NCBI GenBank assembly: GCA_946407745.1
Contig: CAMJPQ010000001.1
Coordinates: 1 to 64,000, forward strand
Source: an uncultured Clostridia bacterium
Lineage (GTDB): Bacteria; Bacillota; Clostridia; Christensenellales; Aristaeellaceae
DNA length: 64,000 bases
Reading direction: 5' to 3'
In this document: positions 39,144 through 49,273 of the stretch, piece after piece
Layout: every line of letters begins with the position of its first letter
How positions within the stretch are numbered: position 1 is the stretch's first letter
The notes under the pieces: generated by a model
What the model was told of the DNA's origin: nothing
Databases searched by the model: none
The model's input: only the letters and a program-made list of their open reading frames with translations
Translations under genes and position numbers: made by a program

Positions 39144-40039
39144 TCCACGTTCTGCACCTGTTCCCGAAGCTTTTCAATCTCGGCTTTCAGGCGCACTACA
39201 CAGGAGGCGATCGCGGCGTCGTTGGCTTTGGAGCCGATGGTATTTGCCTCCCGGTTCATTTCCTGAATGAGGAAGTCCATTTTCTTTCCAATTTCGCCGG
39301 TTACGCCCTCTTCCTCCGACTGCTCTTCATCCTGAAGCCAGGATTGAAACTGCAGGATGTGGCTCTCCAGGCGGCTCAGCTCTTCATCAATGGCACAGCG
39401 GTCTGCCAGCAGCGCCACCTCTTGAGCAAGCCGTGTTTCATCTACCTGCCCGATATTCAGGGCACTCAGGCGCGCTTCCAGCTTCTGGCGGAACTCAGCA
39501 GGCACCTGCGGCGCACGGGTCAGGATCTCCTGCCTGCAGGCAATCACCTCATTCAGGTGAAGCTGAAGATCGCCGCACAGCGCCTTGCCTTCAATGATAC
39601 GCATCCTTACAAGCGAGTCCAACGCCTGCTCTGCGGCAGACATGGCAGCGAGCTGAACCGGCTCCTGTGCCAGCTCTGCCTCGGAAAGAGTAACGACACC
39701 AGGCAACTGCATCAGGTCTGCAATGCGCAGCCCTTCAGAAAAACCGCCCAAGGTTTTGAGCTCTTCAGCCGCGGACAGATAAGCCGCTGCCAGCGCCTGG
39801 TCTACAGCGGCGCTCTGTGTGCTCATGCCACTGTTCCTGACGGACACAAATACGTCGGCGTGACCGCGATGAACCTGAGAGGCGATGCACCTGCGAAGCG
39901 GATCCTCCAGGAACATGAGATTGCGTGGCAGGCGCAGCGCGGTATCCAGAAAACGGTGATTGACTGTTTTAATCTCCACTGTGACGAGCCAATGGTCTAT
40001 TTCAGCCTGACCCTTTCCACAGCCTGTCATGCTTCGCAA
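39140..40039 (-). CDS. YicC family protein (stress-induced endoribonuclease-like)
   Basis: MRSMTGCGKGQ...VEIKTVNHRFLD; LIQEMNREANTIGSKA. Confidence 0.94.
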   Translation of the reverse strand: MRSMTGCGKGQAEIDHWLVTVEIKTVNHRFLDTALRLPRNLMFLEDPLRRCIASQVHRGHADVFVSVRNSGMSTQSAAVDQALAAAYLSAAEELKTLGGFSEGLRIADLMQLPGVVTLSEAELAQEPVQLAAMSAAEQALDSLVRMRIIEGKALCGDLQLHLNEVIACRQEILTRAPQVPAEFRQKLEARLSALNIGQVDETRLAQEVALLADRCAIDEELSRLESHILQFQSWLQDEEQSEEEGVTGEIGKKMDFLIQEMNREANTIGSKANDAAIASCVVRLKAEIEKLREQVQNVE

Positions 40040-40117
40040 GCCAATAACCTCCTCCTGAGCAAATCCGCCTTGTCAACAACTATATTATACCCCGCTGCAG
40101 GAGAAAAAACAAGCGGA

Positions 40118-41806
40118 TTATCTCTGGTGCGCAACTTCCAGCATATGCCGGGCATGCTCGCGGGCGCTTGCATCGGCGCCCTGGGCACCACCCAGCATTC
40201 TGGCCAACTCTTCTATGCGTTCTTCTTCGGATAACTCCATCACGCTGGTGTGTGTGCGTCCGTCCTGCTCGCTCTTTCTGACGAGAAACTCATGGTCAGC
40301 CATTGCTGCGAGCTGCGGCAGGTGTGTCACGCACAGCACCTGCTTCTTTTGGGCAATCAGCGCGAGTTTTTCAGCGACCACCTGCGCCATATGCCCGGAA
40401 ATGCCGGTGTCAATTTCATCAAAAACCATGGTTCCGACGCTACCCTGCTCACTGTCCAGCGCCTTCAGCGCAAGCATCAGTCTGCTCAACTCACCGCCGG
40501 AAGCAGTGCGGTTCAGCGGTTTTAACGGTTCGCCGGGGTTGGCGGAGATCATAAATGAAACCCTGTCATCGCCCAAAGGAGAGGGCATAGGCGGTTTCTC
40601 ACCGCGCGGAGCAAAAACGACGCGGAATACTGCTTTTTCCATGCCAAGGTCTCGAAGCTGCTCTGCCATGCGCTGCTCGAAGGCACCGGCCAGCTGGTGT
40701 CTTTGCTCAGTCAGGCTGGCAGCGCTTTTCCGGTAGGCGGACAGCAGAAGCCGGTCCTGCCGGGCCAGTTCCGCAAGCGTATGGTCCATGGAGGAATAGC
40801 GGTCGTACTCTGCCTGCAGCTCTGCCTGCTTCGCCAGCACATCGTCAAGCGTTGCGCCGTACTTACGCTCAAGGCGGTGTATCTGATCGAGACGTGCCTC
40901 CACCCATTCGGTTCGCGCAGGATGATCTTCCTCTGCGCTCAGAAGAGAGGACAATTCATAGGCAGCTTCTTCAAGATCAAAATATGCGGATGAGAAGTGG
41001 CTGAACAGTGACTGAAATCTGTCATCCGATTCTGAAAGACGCTGGAGGCTTTGAAGTGCGCCTTTGGCCAGCGGAAGGGCACCGTCTCCGTTTTCACCGG
41101 ACAACAGCTGATCCGCTTCGCGCAGCGCAGCGGTGGCTTTTTCAACGCGGTGAGCCTTGACCGCTTCCTCGCGCAGCGCTTCCTCCTCCCCTGCCTTGAG
41201 ATCGGCGGCTGTCAGCTCCTTCAGCGCCTTTTCCAGCTGCTCCATACGGTACTGCTTTTGCTCGTTTTCCCTCACCAGCCTGGCATACTGCCGGTGACAC
41301 TGCAGGAAAGCATTGCATGCTGCGGCAGTTTCCTTTAACAGCGCGGCCTGCGCCTCTCCACCTGAGGCATCCAGAAATCTGAGGTGGTACTCCTCTTCCA
41401 TCAGGAAGCGCTGGTCATGCTGCCCGTGAACATCCATCAGGCAGGCAGCGACTTGGCGCAGCAAGCTGAGCGGCACTACGGTGCCGCATACGCGGCATAG
41501 ACTCCGCCCATTGCTGGTCAGCTCTCTGCATAGTGTGAGGAACCCCTCGTTCTCGATGCCGTTTTCTTCAAGAAGAGTGTGAACGGCACCATCTTCCGCA
41601 TCGAAGATGGCTTCAACAATTGCCTTGTCACAGCCGGAACGAACCAGATCCCTGTCCGCACGCCCGCCGAGAACAAGATTGACAGAGTCAACGATCAGGC
41701 TTTTACCCGCGCCGGTTTCACCGGTCAGAACATGCAGGCCGTCTGAAAAACTGAGGGTTTCATCCTCAATCAACGCGATATTGCGCACACGTAAAGAATG
41801 CAGCAT
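40118..41806 (-). CDS. recN: DNA repair protein RecN
   Basis: MLHSLRVRNIALIEDETLSFSDGLHVLTGETGAGKSLIVDSVNLVLGGRAD; FDEIDTGISG. Confidence 0.95.
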   Translation of the reverse strand: MLHSLRVRNIALIEDETLSFSDGLHVLTGETGAGKSLIVDSVNLVLGGRADRDLVRSGCDKAIVEAIFDAEDGAVHTLLEENGIENEGFLTLCRELTSNGRSLCRVCGTVVPLSLLRQVAACLMDVHGQHDQRFLMEEEYHLRFLDASGGEAQAALLKETAAACNAFLQCHRQYARLVRENEQKQYRMEQLEKALKELTAADLKAGEEEALREEAVKAHRVEKATAALREADQLLSGENGDGALPLAKGALQSLQRLSESDDRFQSLFSHFSSAYFDLEEAAYELSSLLSAEEDHPARTEWVEARLDQIHRLERKYGATLDDVLAKQAELQAEYDRYSSMDHTLAELARQDRLLLSAYRKSAASLTEQRHQLAGAFEQRMAEQLRDLGMEKAVFRVVFAPRGEKPPMPSPLGDDRVSFMISANPGEPLKPLNRTASGGELSRLMLALKALDSEQGSVGTMVFDEIDTGISGHMAQVVAEKLALIAQKKQVLCVTHLPQLAAMADHEFLVRKSEQDGRTHTSVMELSEEERIEELARMLGGAQGADASAREHARHMLEVAHQR

Positions 41807-41825
41807 GACTCCCTCCGTCAGCTTG

Positions 41826-42290
41826 TTATAAAAGGTTTCGCAGCCACTGCGCCAGCATTTCAGCATGCTCCGGACTGTCCGCTGCTGCGAAAAGCGTATT
41901 ATCGCCGGCGATCGTGCCCAGCAATTCGGGAGGAGAAAGAGTATCGAGTGCCTCCCCTACTACATTTGCGGTGCCGGACAGTGTCTTTACGACAATCAGC
42001 GCGCCTGTGACTCCGACACTGACAAGACTCTCCGAGAGCATGCGGGTGTAACGGCTGTTCAGGTCGGCGCCTACCTGGGTGTTCTGCACGCTGGGAGGTG
42101 CATATCCAAACTGATGCGGAGCGAGCTGAACCTTGCGAAGGTTCAACTCGCGTATATCCCTACTGACTGTGGCCTGTGTGGCATGAAAGCCCTTTTGACG
42201 AAGGAGAACAGTCAATTCCTTCTGCGTGCTGACAGGCTGTGCGGCAATCAGTGCCAGTATGGCATCCTGTCTTCTTTTTTTCATCGGCAA
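41826..42290 (-). CDS. argR: arginine repressor
   Basis: QDAILALIAAQPVSTQKELTVLLRQKGFHATQATVSRDIRELNLRKV; GTIAGDNTLF. Confidence 0.95.
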   Translation of the reverse strand: MPMKKRRQDAILALIAAQPVSTQKELTVLLRQKGFHATQATVSRDIRELNLRKVQLAPHQFGYAPPSVQNTQVGADLNSRYTRMLSESLVSVGVTGALIVVKTLSGTANVVGEALDTLSPPELLGTIAGDNTLFAAADSPEHAEMLAQWLRNLL

Positions 42291-42297
42291 CTCTCCG

Positions 42298-43110
42298 TCA
42301 ATCGTGGTGTATCAGCTTGATGCGAACAGTTTCATAGAAGTTAAAGGGCTGCGTGTGAATCAGTTCCACGTATTGTCCGGCACGAAGCGTGATCACATCA
42401 CTCATCACCAGCTTCCGGACAGGCTGACCATCTGCATGAAGCTCCGCTGCCATCAGCGGGTCTCCGGAGAAACTGATTCGTATGACAGAATCTTCCCGGA
42501 CAATAAGTGGTCTGGCGGTGAAGGAGTGCGCACAAATGGGTGTGATCAGCAGGCAGGATGCGTCTGGCGCCACAAGAGGACCTCCGGCCGATATGGCATA
42601 GCCGGTGGAACCGGTAGGCGTGGAAATCAACACGCCGTCTGCCCTGATGCGCATGGCTGAATCATTGTCGACATCAACTTTCAGGTTTAAAAGACGGGGA
42701 AAGGCGGAGCGGGTAATCAGCGCATCGTTCAACGCGCTCCAGTGCCCTGTACCGGAGCAGATGTCCAGCATGCGCCTGCGCTCTAACTGGAAGCTTCCGG
42801 AGATCAGGCACGCAAAGGCATCTTCCATTTTGTCGGGCTGGGTCTCCGCAAGAAAACCAACCTTTCCGATATTGATGCCGAGCATGGGCGCGGGCTTGCT
42901 CACGCTGAGGGAAGCACAGTGCAGCATGGTGCCATCACCGCCGATGGCTACATAAGCATCCAGTGATGCGGTATCATTCAAAACGGGCACTCCATCCAGC
43001 GGCACTTCAGTAAAGACAGCTGTACCGTGCGCTTTAAACCATGCTGCGGCGGTTTGCGCCATCTCAAGCGCCAAAGGCCTGTCAGGCGGGAAAATCAGGG
43101 CTATTTTCAC
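42298..43110 (-). CDS. nadK: NAD kinase
   Basis: VAIGGDGTMLHCA; GINIGKVGFLAE; STPTGSTGYAISAGGP. Confidence 0.95.
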   Translation of the reverse strand: MKIALIFPPDRPLALEMAQTAAAWFKAHGTAVFTEVPLDGVPVLNDTASLDAYVAIGGDGTMLHCASLSVSKPAPMLGINIGKVGFLAETQPDKMEDAFACLISGSFQLERRRMLDICSGTGHWSALNDALITRSAFPRLLNLKVDVDNDSAMRIRADGVLISTPTGSTGYAISAGGPLVAPDASCLLITPICAHSFTARPLIVREDSVIRISFSGDPLMAAELHADGQPVRKLVMSDVITLRAGQYVELIHTQPFNFYETVRIKLIHHD

Positions 43111-43233
43111 TGCTTGTCACCCTCTGCTGACTTCATCTGTCCCCGTACTGCCATATGCGTAAAGCTATGGTTGGGTGTGAACACAGTTTATTATGACACA
43201 AATCCGCTGATGCTGCAAGTAAGGCAATATCGA

Positions 43234-44310
43234 TTACTGGCGACTGTTGGAGAGAACCAGACGTGTTGCAGCGGGACTGTTGAAAAGTCGAAATGGCTGC
43301 CAGCTGACAAGGCGGCTTGCACCAAGACCGGGGCTGATATACTGTGGTATGCCGCCCAGCCAAATCCAACCGCAGATGCCATCATCAGGTGGAAACCAAC
43401 CGAAGTCTTCAACGAAAATCGGACCGCCAAAGGGAAGACGCCACATGCCGCCGCAGTAATGCCCCGAGAGGATCAGCGCGGCATTTCTGAGAGAAAAGGA
43501 ACTGCTGCCGCGAAGGCCTGACACGGTCGACAGGTAGCTTTCCGTGACCGGCGCGTGAGAGACAACGACCTGCACGTCTGTTTCTTTCATGCTCTTTATG
43601 CTGGAGCGGATCCTTGAGACCCTCGCTGTCTGATACTCCATCACGCGCTTCAGCGCTGCCTCATCCGGCGAAAGCGAAGATTTTGCATTCAGGGCTTTGA
43701 GCTGGGTCTGATAGCTGGTTTCCATGTTCTCAAGATTCAGCGTATAGATTTCCTCGGGAATGAACCAGATGCGGGCACTACCGTTTCGCCCGCGGGTGAA
43801 CAGCACCGGCTCATCCAGAATGGTGACGCCGGATGCAACCAGCTGCTCAGCCCAGTCTGACAATGGAGAAAGGCTGCTGTGAGCGTATGTATCCAGATAG
43901 GCTGGGTCTTCATCGCCGGGAAGATAGAGCTTCGGGGTGCCTTCGGGCAGAACCGCGATCAAATCAAGCAGCGGTTCAATCTCACCGTCTTTGCCGAGCA
44001 TATCGCCTGTCATTACGATGACAGACGAAGAGGCATTCCGGATGGAATTCCTGAAAAGCACCTGATTTTCTCCCAGCTCGCTGCCATGCAGATCGCTCAG
44101 GTGTAGTATGGAGTAATTCTCAAGGTCATTTGGCAGATTTGGCACGGCTACACGCTCGGATGTATATACTACCTGATGCGACTGAATATAGTTCAGGAGG
44201 AACCCAGCCAGAAGCAGCAAGGGCATCAGAGCCAGCAGCACACGCAGCAAGGTGCGCCCCCTGTGCCTGTTCAAATCCGTTGCGAATACAAAGGTCTCCC
44301 GACGCCTCAT
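43234..44310 (-). CDS. membrane-anchored metallophosphoesterase
   Basis: N-terminal TM; LHLSDLHGSELGENQ; VIVMTGDMLGKDGE; VVVSHAP; LILSGHYCGG; ATG 44310 has RBS. Confidence 0.87.
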   Translation of the reverse strand: MRRRETFVFATDLNRHRGRTLLRVLLALMPLLLLAGFLLNYIQSHQVVYTSERVAVPNLPNDLENYSILHLSDLHGSELGENQVLFRNSIRNASSSVIVMTGDMLGKDGEIEPLLDLIAVLPEGTPKLYLPGDEDPAYLDTYAHSSLSPLSDWAEQLVASGVTILDEPVLFTRGRNGSARIWFIPEEIYTLNLENMETSYQTQLKALNAKSSLSPDEAALKRVMEYQTARVSRIRSSIKSMKETDVQVVVSHAPVTESYLSTVSGLRGSSSFSLRNAALILSGHYCGGMWRLPFGGPIFVEDFGWFPPDDGICGWIWLGGIPQYISPGLGASRLVSWQPFRLFNSPAATRLVLSNSRQ

Positions 44311-44416
44311 CAAATCCCTCCTGCTGAATGCGGTAATGGACATTATACGGATTGCATACCGATTGCGCAAGGGAAAATGTAAACTTTTTGAAACATTTTT
44401 GTAATGATTCAAACAT

Positions 44417-44438
44417 AAAAAAGCTCCCCGAAAGGAGC
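44417..44438 (-). terminator. intrinsic terminator of the 44455 gene
   Basis: minus strand CGCTCCTTTCGGGGAGCTTTTTT. Confidence 0.8.
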
Positions 44439-44454
44439 GATTGCGCAGAACTGC

Positions 44455-45168
44455 TTATCCATCGGTTCTCACACGGGAATAGACACCGGTCATGACCTCA
44501 TGGATATATGCCTGCTGATTTGGCAGAGAAGGATCTCTGCGGGCGATGTCAGCCGCCCTTTCATTATCATATGGAACAGAGATAATGCTGACGGTCAGGG
44601 GCGCCCGTTGAGTACCCGGTTCCGCCTCAATCATCAGTGCGTGGGCATTGGTTACCCCCATGCTGTTTCCCACAGAACCGGTGTTCATCAGATAGCCGGC
44701 ATGGTGTGTCCTGAAAAACGGGCGGTGGCTGTCGGCAAAAATCACGCCACCGTATTGCTTTCCGTTGACAGTAAAAAGCCTGTTCAGTGCATCTTTATCT
44801 GAATCCTGCGTCAGCAGAGGCTCAAGAGGCCTGCCGTGGAACAGGCGAAAGCGGATACCGCTCAGCCAGAGCTCCGCTTCGCGGGACAGGCTGTTGAGCC
44901 ATTGCATGCGTTCCTCACCCAACTGATCATAGTAATACTGATCACCGGCGTATTCACGGCCGCCGATGCCGTAGTCCCAGTTCCCGCCGATGAAATGATG
45001 GCAGCGCTGCCTCACCCAGTCGCAGGTTTCAGCGTTGGAAGGGCCTTTACCGACCGCATCGCCAAGGAACCATATTTCGTCCGCTGCTGCAGTGTCAAGA
45101 TAACGGCCCATTGCTTCAGCAGCGGGCAGGTTCCCGTGCAAGTCGGCAAGGAAGAGAAACTTTTTCAT
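44455..45168 (-). CDS. metallophosphoesterase family protein
   Basis: FLFLADLHGNLPAAEAM; IWFLGDAVGKGPSNAE; GNWD; NTGSVGNSMG. Confidence 0.9.
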   Translation of the reverse strand: MKKFLFLADLHGNLPAAEAMGRYLDTAAADEIWFLGDAVGKGPSNAETCDWVRQRCHHFIGGNWDYGIGGREYAGDQYYYDQLGEERMQWLNSLSREAELWLSGIRFRLFHGRPLEPLLTQDSDKDALNRLFTVNGKQYGGVIFADSHRPFFRTHHAGYLMNTGSVGNSMGVTNAHALMIEAEPGTQRAPLTVSIISVPYDNERAADIARRDPSLPNQQAYIHEVMTGVYSRVRTDG

Positions 45169-45184
45169 GATAAATCATTCCACT

Positions 45185-45829
45185 TCAATTCGGTTTCATT
45201 GAAAACACTGCATAAATGACCGCGACGATGAACAGCCCGGCGCCGAGGAACCAGACAGGGCTGCTTCGCCCTGCGGGAACTAGCCTCTTCCATGATATGT
45301 GCTTCATATGCCCCATGGTCAGATGGGCGGCGATGCCTGTCAGCGCACCGCACAGAAGTCCCACCAGCATCAGTATGGCCAGATAATACAGCATCTGACG
45401 GGGACTGTGCAGCACAACCATCGCCATGGCCACCTGCCCCACATTGTGCATTACTCCGCCTGCCATGGATACGATCACCGGATGCAGTCCGCGGACACGG
45501 CTGAGCGCACACATACATGTCAATGAGAGCGTCCCTCCGGCGAGCGCGTAGATCATGGCAGAAGGACCGGAGAACAACAGCCCGGAAAGCGTGACTTTCA
45601 GGAGCATCAAAATATATGCTGTGGGTATGTCAAGCATATAAACGGCAAAAACCAGAACTCCGTTGGAAAGGCCGAGCTTGATTCCCGGGATGCCCAGGGA
45701 GGGTAATGAATTCTCAATCCAGCCAAGTATCAGCATGATGGTGAGCAGCATGGCACACACGGTAAGCCAATAAGTGGACCGACGCCCCTGCCTCATGAAA
45801 TCACCGCCTTGTTGCTCACTTGCCCGCAA
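45185..45829 (-). CDS. Gx transporter family protein
   Basis: ENSLPSLGIPGIKLGLSNGVLVFAVYMLDIPTAYILMLLKVTLSGLLF polytopic protein. Confidence 0.85.
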   Translation of the reverse strand: MRASEQQGGDFMRQGRRSTYWLTVCAMLLTIMLILGWIENSLPSLGIPGIKLGLSNGVLVFAVYMLDIPTAYILMLLKVTLSGLLFSGPSAMIYALAGGTLSLTCMCALSRVRGLHPVIVSMAGGVMHNVGQVAMAMVVLHSPRQMLYYLAILMLVGLLCGALTGIAAHLTMGHMKHISWKRLVPAGRSSPVWFLGAGLFIVAVIYAVFSMKPN

Positions 45830-46019
45830 GCTTCATCAGGCCGGCCAGTGAAAAGCCCTTAACAAGATGCTTATCACTGAGGCGGCAGCGCGGGCAGACG
45901 GAATACTCCTTTTCATACCTGCAGTCCTCAGGCGTGAGATGAACTCCGGTCTCATCGTTGATGCAATGGCGGCAGACATTACCGCCGTATTGGCGCTTGA
46001 ACTGCTTTGTGGTCAGCAT
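45816..46019 (-). CDS. small Cys-rich (zinc-ribbon-like) protein
   Basis: 67 aa with CRHC...C...CPRC; overlaps Gx transporter start. Confidence 0.6.
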   Translation of the reverse strand: MLTTKQFKRQYGGNVCRHCINDETGVHLTPEDCRYEKEYSVCPRCRLSDKHLVKGFSLAGLMKLAGK

Positions 46020-46181
46020 GGCTTCTGTTCCTCCCAGCGCGCAGGATTAATACTCACAGGGCTATTATATATCAGCTTCTTCATTTTGAAAAGTACCGCA
46101 AACGGCGTGATTTGAGAGCCGGTGATCCAAAGGATGCTGCACTTGCGGCACTTTTACCCGTTAACAAACAACGAAAAAACA

Positions 46182-46210
46182 TTGACAGCACCGGAGAGAT
46201 TGTTTATCAT
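46182..46210 (+). promoter_or_regulatory. sigma-A-like promoter of his operon
   Basis: TTGACA-17 bp-TATCAT about 64 nt before hisD. Confidence 0.7.
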
Positions 46211-46273
46211 TCAATTGTGTTTTTCATTCGGCCGCTTTCGGCCAGAATACCGCCATAGAAACAGGAGATAAGC

Positions 46274-47575
46274 ATGATCAGGATTTATCGTTTCTCTGAG
46301 GTGCCAGCCAATGAAGTTTTTGCAAGAGTAGCACCGGCGACGGATGTCGCCGGTGTGGTGAACGGCATTATTCAGGAAGTCAGGGAACGCGGTGACGCAG
46401 CGCTGCGCGAATACACTGAGAGGTTTGATCATGTAACTCTGGAGCATTTTCAGGTCACACAGGCAGAGATTGATGAAGCGATCGGCAGCGTCGAGCCGGA
46501 TTTCCTGCGTGTGCTGGAAGAAGCGGCAGAGAATATCCGCGCTTTTCACACCTGCCAGATCCGGCAAAGCTTTGTGATCAACAACCGGCCCGGTATCGTG
46601 ATGGGCCAGAAGACAATCCCTGTTGACAAAGCTGGCCTGTATGTGCCCGGCGGGACGGCGGCTTATCCGTCCTCCGTGCTGATGAATGTCATCCCCGCAA
46701 AAATCGCCGGTGTCCCGGAGGTCGTGATGACCACGCCGCCAGGGCGGGACGGAAGAATCAACCCAAACATCCTCGCTGCCGCTAAGGTGGCTGGAATCAG
46801 CCGCATCTACAAAGTCGGCGGAGCACAGGCAATCGCGGCACTGGCTTTCGGGACACAGAGTATACCCAAGGTCGATAAGATCGTCGGCCCCGGCAACGCA
46901 TTTGTGGCTGAAGCGAAGAAACAGGTCTTTGGCCTTGTTTCCATCGACAGCATTGCCGGACCGAGCGAGATCCTTGTCGTCGCCGACGGCACCTGCAATC
47001 CTGCCCATGTGGCGGCCGATCTGCTCTCTCAGGCTGAGCATGACCGCCTTGCCAGCGCTGTGCTGGTCACAGACAGCGAAAGCCTGGCGACAGCTGTGCA
47101 GGGAGAGATTGAGTGTCAGCTTCCTCTTTTGCCGCGGGCTGAGATCGCGCGCGCTTCCATCGACACAAACGGAAAGATCATCATGGCGGACAGCCTCACA
47201 CAGGCAATTGATATTGCAAATGAAATCGCACCGGAGCACCTGGAACTGTGCGTGGACAATCCGTTCGATTATCTGGACAGTATTCGCCATGCAGGGAGCG
47301 TTTTCATGGGCAAAAACTGCCCGGAAGCCCTCGGCGATTATCTTGCCGGACCAAATCATATCCTGCCGACCAGCGGTACAGCCCGTTTTTCCTCTCCGCT
47401 GTCGGTGGATGACTTTGTTAAGAAGACGCAATATACGTATTTTACGCGTGATGCCCTTGCCGCAGTGGCACGCGATGTCGCGCTGTTTGCTGATACAGAA
47501 GGGCTGCATGCCCATGCCCGCAGCGCGCTGATCCGCACCTGCGACCCGGATGAAAAGACGGAGGGCTTGGCATGA
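46274..47575 (+). CDS. hisD: histidinol dehydrogenase
   Basis: AGLYVPGGTAAYPSSVLMNVIPAKIAGV; GPSEILVVAD; DYLAGPNHILPTSGTARF. Confidence 0.97.
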   Translation: MIRIYRFSEVPANEVFARVAPATDVAGVVNGIIQEVRERGDAALREYTERFDHVTLEHFQVTQAEIDEAIGSVEPDFLRVLEEAAENIRAFHTCQIRQSFVINNRPGIVMGQKTIPVDKAGLYVPGGTAAYPSSVLMNVIPAKIAGVPEVVMTTPPGRDGRINPNILAAAKVAGISRIYKVGGAQAIAALAFGTQSIPKVDKIVGPGNAFVAEAKKQVFGLVSIDSIAGPSEILVVADGTCNPAHVAADLLSQAEHDRLASAVLVTDSESLATAVQGEIECQLPLLPRAEIARASIDTNGKIIMADSLTQAIDIANEIAPEHLELCVDNPFDYLDSIRHAGSVFMGKNCPEALGDYLAGPNHILPTSGTARFSSPLSVDDFVKKTQYTYFTRDALAAVARDVALFADTEGLHAHARSALIRTCDPDEKTEGLA

Positions 47576-48645
47576 GCAGGTTTTTCTCATCCCGCTTTGC
47601 CGAGTTGACGCCCTATGTGCCAGGTGAGCAGCCCCGTGAGCAGGTTTTACTCAAGCTGAATACCAATGAGAGCCCATATGAGCCCAGTCAAAGCATTCTG
47701 GATTGGGCTGCCTCGCATCTGCGCCCCTGTAACCTCTACTCCGATCCAGACAATCTGGCGCTGCGGCAGGCACTGGCAAAAAGATATGGAGTCAACCAGG
47801 ATGAGGTGATCGTATCCAATGGATCGGATGAGGTTCTCAACTGGGCCTTTGCCGCATTCTGCGATGAAGCCTCTCCTGCTTTCTTTGCGGATCTGACCTA
47901 CGGCTTCTATCCGGTTTTCGCAGCAGCCAACAGGGTGCCTTATACGGAGCTGCCATTGAAAGAAGATTTTACGATTGATCCGGAGGATTACTGCGGACTG
48001 AAAGGGACGGTTTTTATTGCCAATCCCAATGCGCCGACAGGCATCGCGCTTCCAAGAAAGGCGATTGAGCGCATCCTTCAGTCGAACACGGATCATGTGG
48101 TAGTTATTGATGAGGCCTATGTCGATTTCGGGGCGGAAAGCTGTGTGCCGCTGATTCATGACTACCCCAACCTGCTTGTCACCCAGACATTTTCGAAATC
48201 CCGTTCATTTGCTGGAGGGCGGCTCGGCTACGGCATGGGAAGCCGTGAAATTATCAGCGATCTGAACACACTGCGCAACTCTGGTAACCCGTACAATGTC
48301 AACAACCTGACCACAGCGATGGGGCTAGCCATCCTGATAGAGGACGATACGACGCGCGTAAACTGCGCCGCGGTTGCCGGCTGCCGGGACGCGACGGCAG
48401 ATTCACTCAGAAAAATGGGCTTTGAAGTGCTGCCGTCATCGACCAATTTTCTCTTTGCCAGGCATCCGGGTATTTCGGGTGAGGCACTGTATCGGGCGCT
48501 GAAAGACAGGGGCATACTGATAAGGCATTTCGACAAGCCGCGCATCCGGGATTTCAACAGGATCACCATCGGCTCAGCCGAACAAATGTCACAGTTTGTT
48601 TCAGCGGTCGAGCAAATACTGCAAAGTGCAGGCAGAAGCGATTAA
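47572..48645 (+). CDS. hisC: histidinol-phosphate aminotransferase
   Basis: LKLNTNESPYEPS; VSNGSDEVLNWAF; TFSKSRSFAGGRLGYGM. Confidence 0.95.
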   Translation: MSRFFSSRFAELTPYVPGEQPREQVLLKLNTNESPYEPSQSILDWAASHLRPCNLYSDPDNLALRQALAKRYGVNQDEVIVSNGSDEVLNWAFAAFCDEASPAFFADLTYGFYPVFAAANRVPYTELPLKEDFTIDPEDYCGLKGTVFIANPNAPTGIALPRKAIERILQSNTDHVVVIDEAYVDFGAESCVPLIHDYPNLLVTQTFSKSRSFAGGRLGYGMGSREIISDLNTLRNSGNPYNVNNLTTAMGLAILIEDDTTRVNCAAVAGCRDATADSLRKMGFEVLPSSTNFLFARHPGISGEALYRALKDRGILIRHFDKPRIRDFNRITIGSAEQMSQFVSAVEQILQSAGRSD

Positions 48646-48685
48646 TCCGTTTTTCTTCCATGTTTAGCTGCGAAGGAGGAAGCAC

Positions 48686-49273
48686 ATGCGTACAGCTGCA
48701 ATCTCACGCAAAACTGCCGAAACAGATATTGTGCTGACAATCAATCTCGACGGAGAGGGAAATGCTGATATTGACACGGACGTTGGCTTTCTGAACCATA
48801 TGCTGACCCTTTTTGCCAGGCATGCCCGCTTTGACCTGTCTGTGCACTGCAAGGGTGACACAGAGGTGGACGACCACCACTCTGTGGAAGATATCGGCAT
48901 CGTGCTTGGCGAGGCCCTTTCGCAGGCCCTTGGCAATCGGCAGGGTATCCGGAGATATGGTGAATGCCTTCTCCCGATGGATGAGGCGCTCGTGATGAGC
49001 GCGGTGGATCTGTCCGGCCGGGGCGCTTGCTTCCAGCAGCTGGACCTGCCTGCGCAAAAGGTGGGAAGCTTTGATACGGAGCTGGTGGAGGAATTCTTTA
49101 TTGCCTTTGCAAGGAATGGCAGGCTGACGCTTCATTTGCGTTCCATCACGGGCAGAAACTGCCACCATATCATCGAAGGGGCGTTTAAAAGCTGCGCTCG
49201 CAGCCTGAGACAGGCTGTATCGATTGATTCTTCTCATCCGCTTGAAATCCCCTCCACCAAAGGAGTGCTGTGA
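48686..49273 (+). CDS. hisB: imidazoleglycerol-phosphate dehydratase
   Basis: GFLNHMLTLFARHARFDL; DDHHSVEDIGIVLG; NCHHIIEGAFK. Confidence 0.97.
   Translation: MRTAAISRKTAETDIVLTINLDGEGNADIDTDVGFLNHMLTLFARHARFDLSVHCKGDTEVDDHHSVEDIGIVLGEALSQALGNRQGIRRYGECLLPMDEALVMSAVDLSGRGACFQQLDLPAQKVGSFDTELVEEFFIAFARNGRLTLHLRSITGRNCHHIIEGAFKSCARSLRQAVSIDSSHPLEIPSTKGVL

Noticed and set aside
46211-47590. 459-aa minus-strand ORF antisense to hisD
   Set aside because: Complementary frame of hisD produced by GC-rich codon usage
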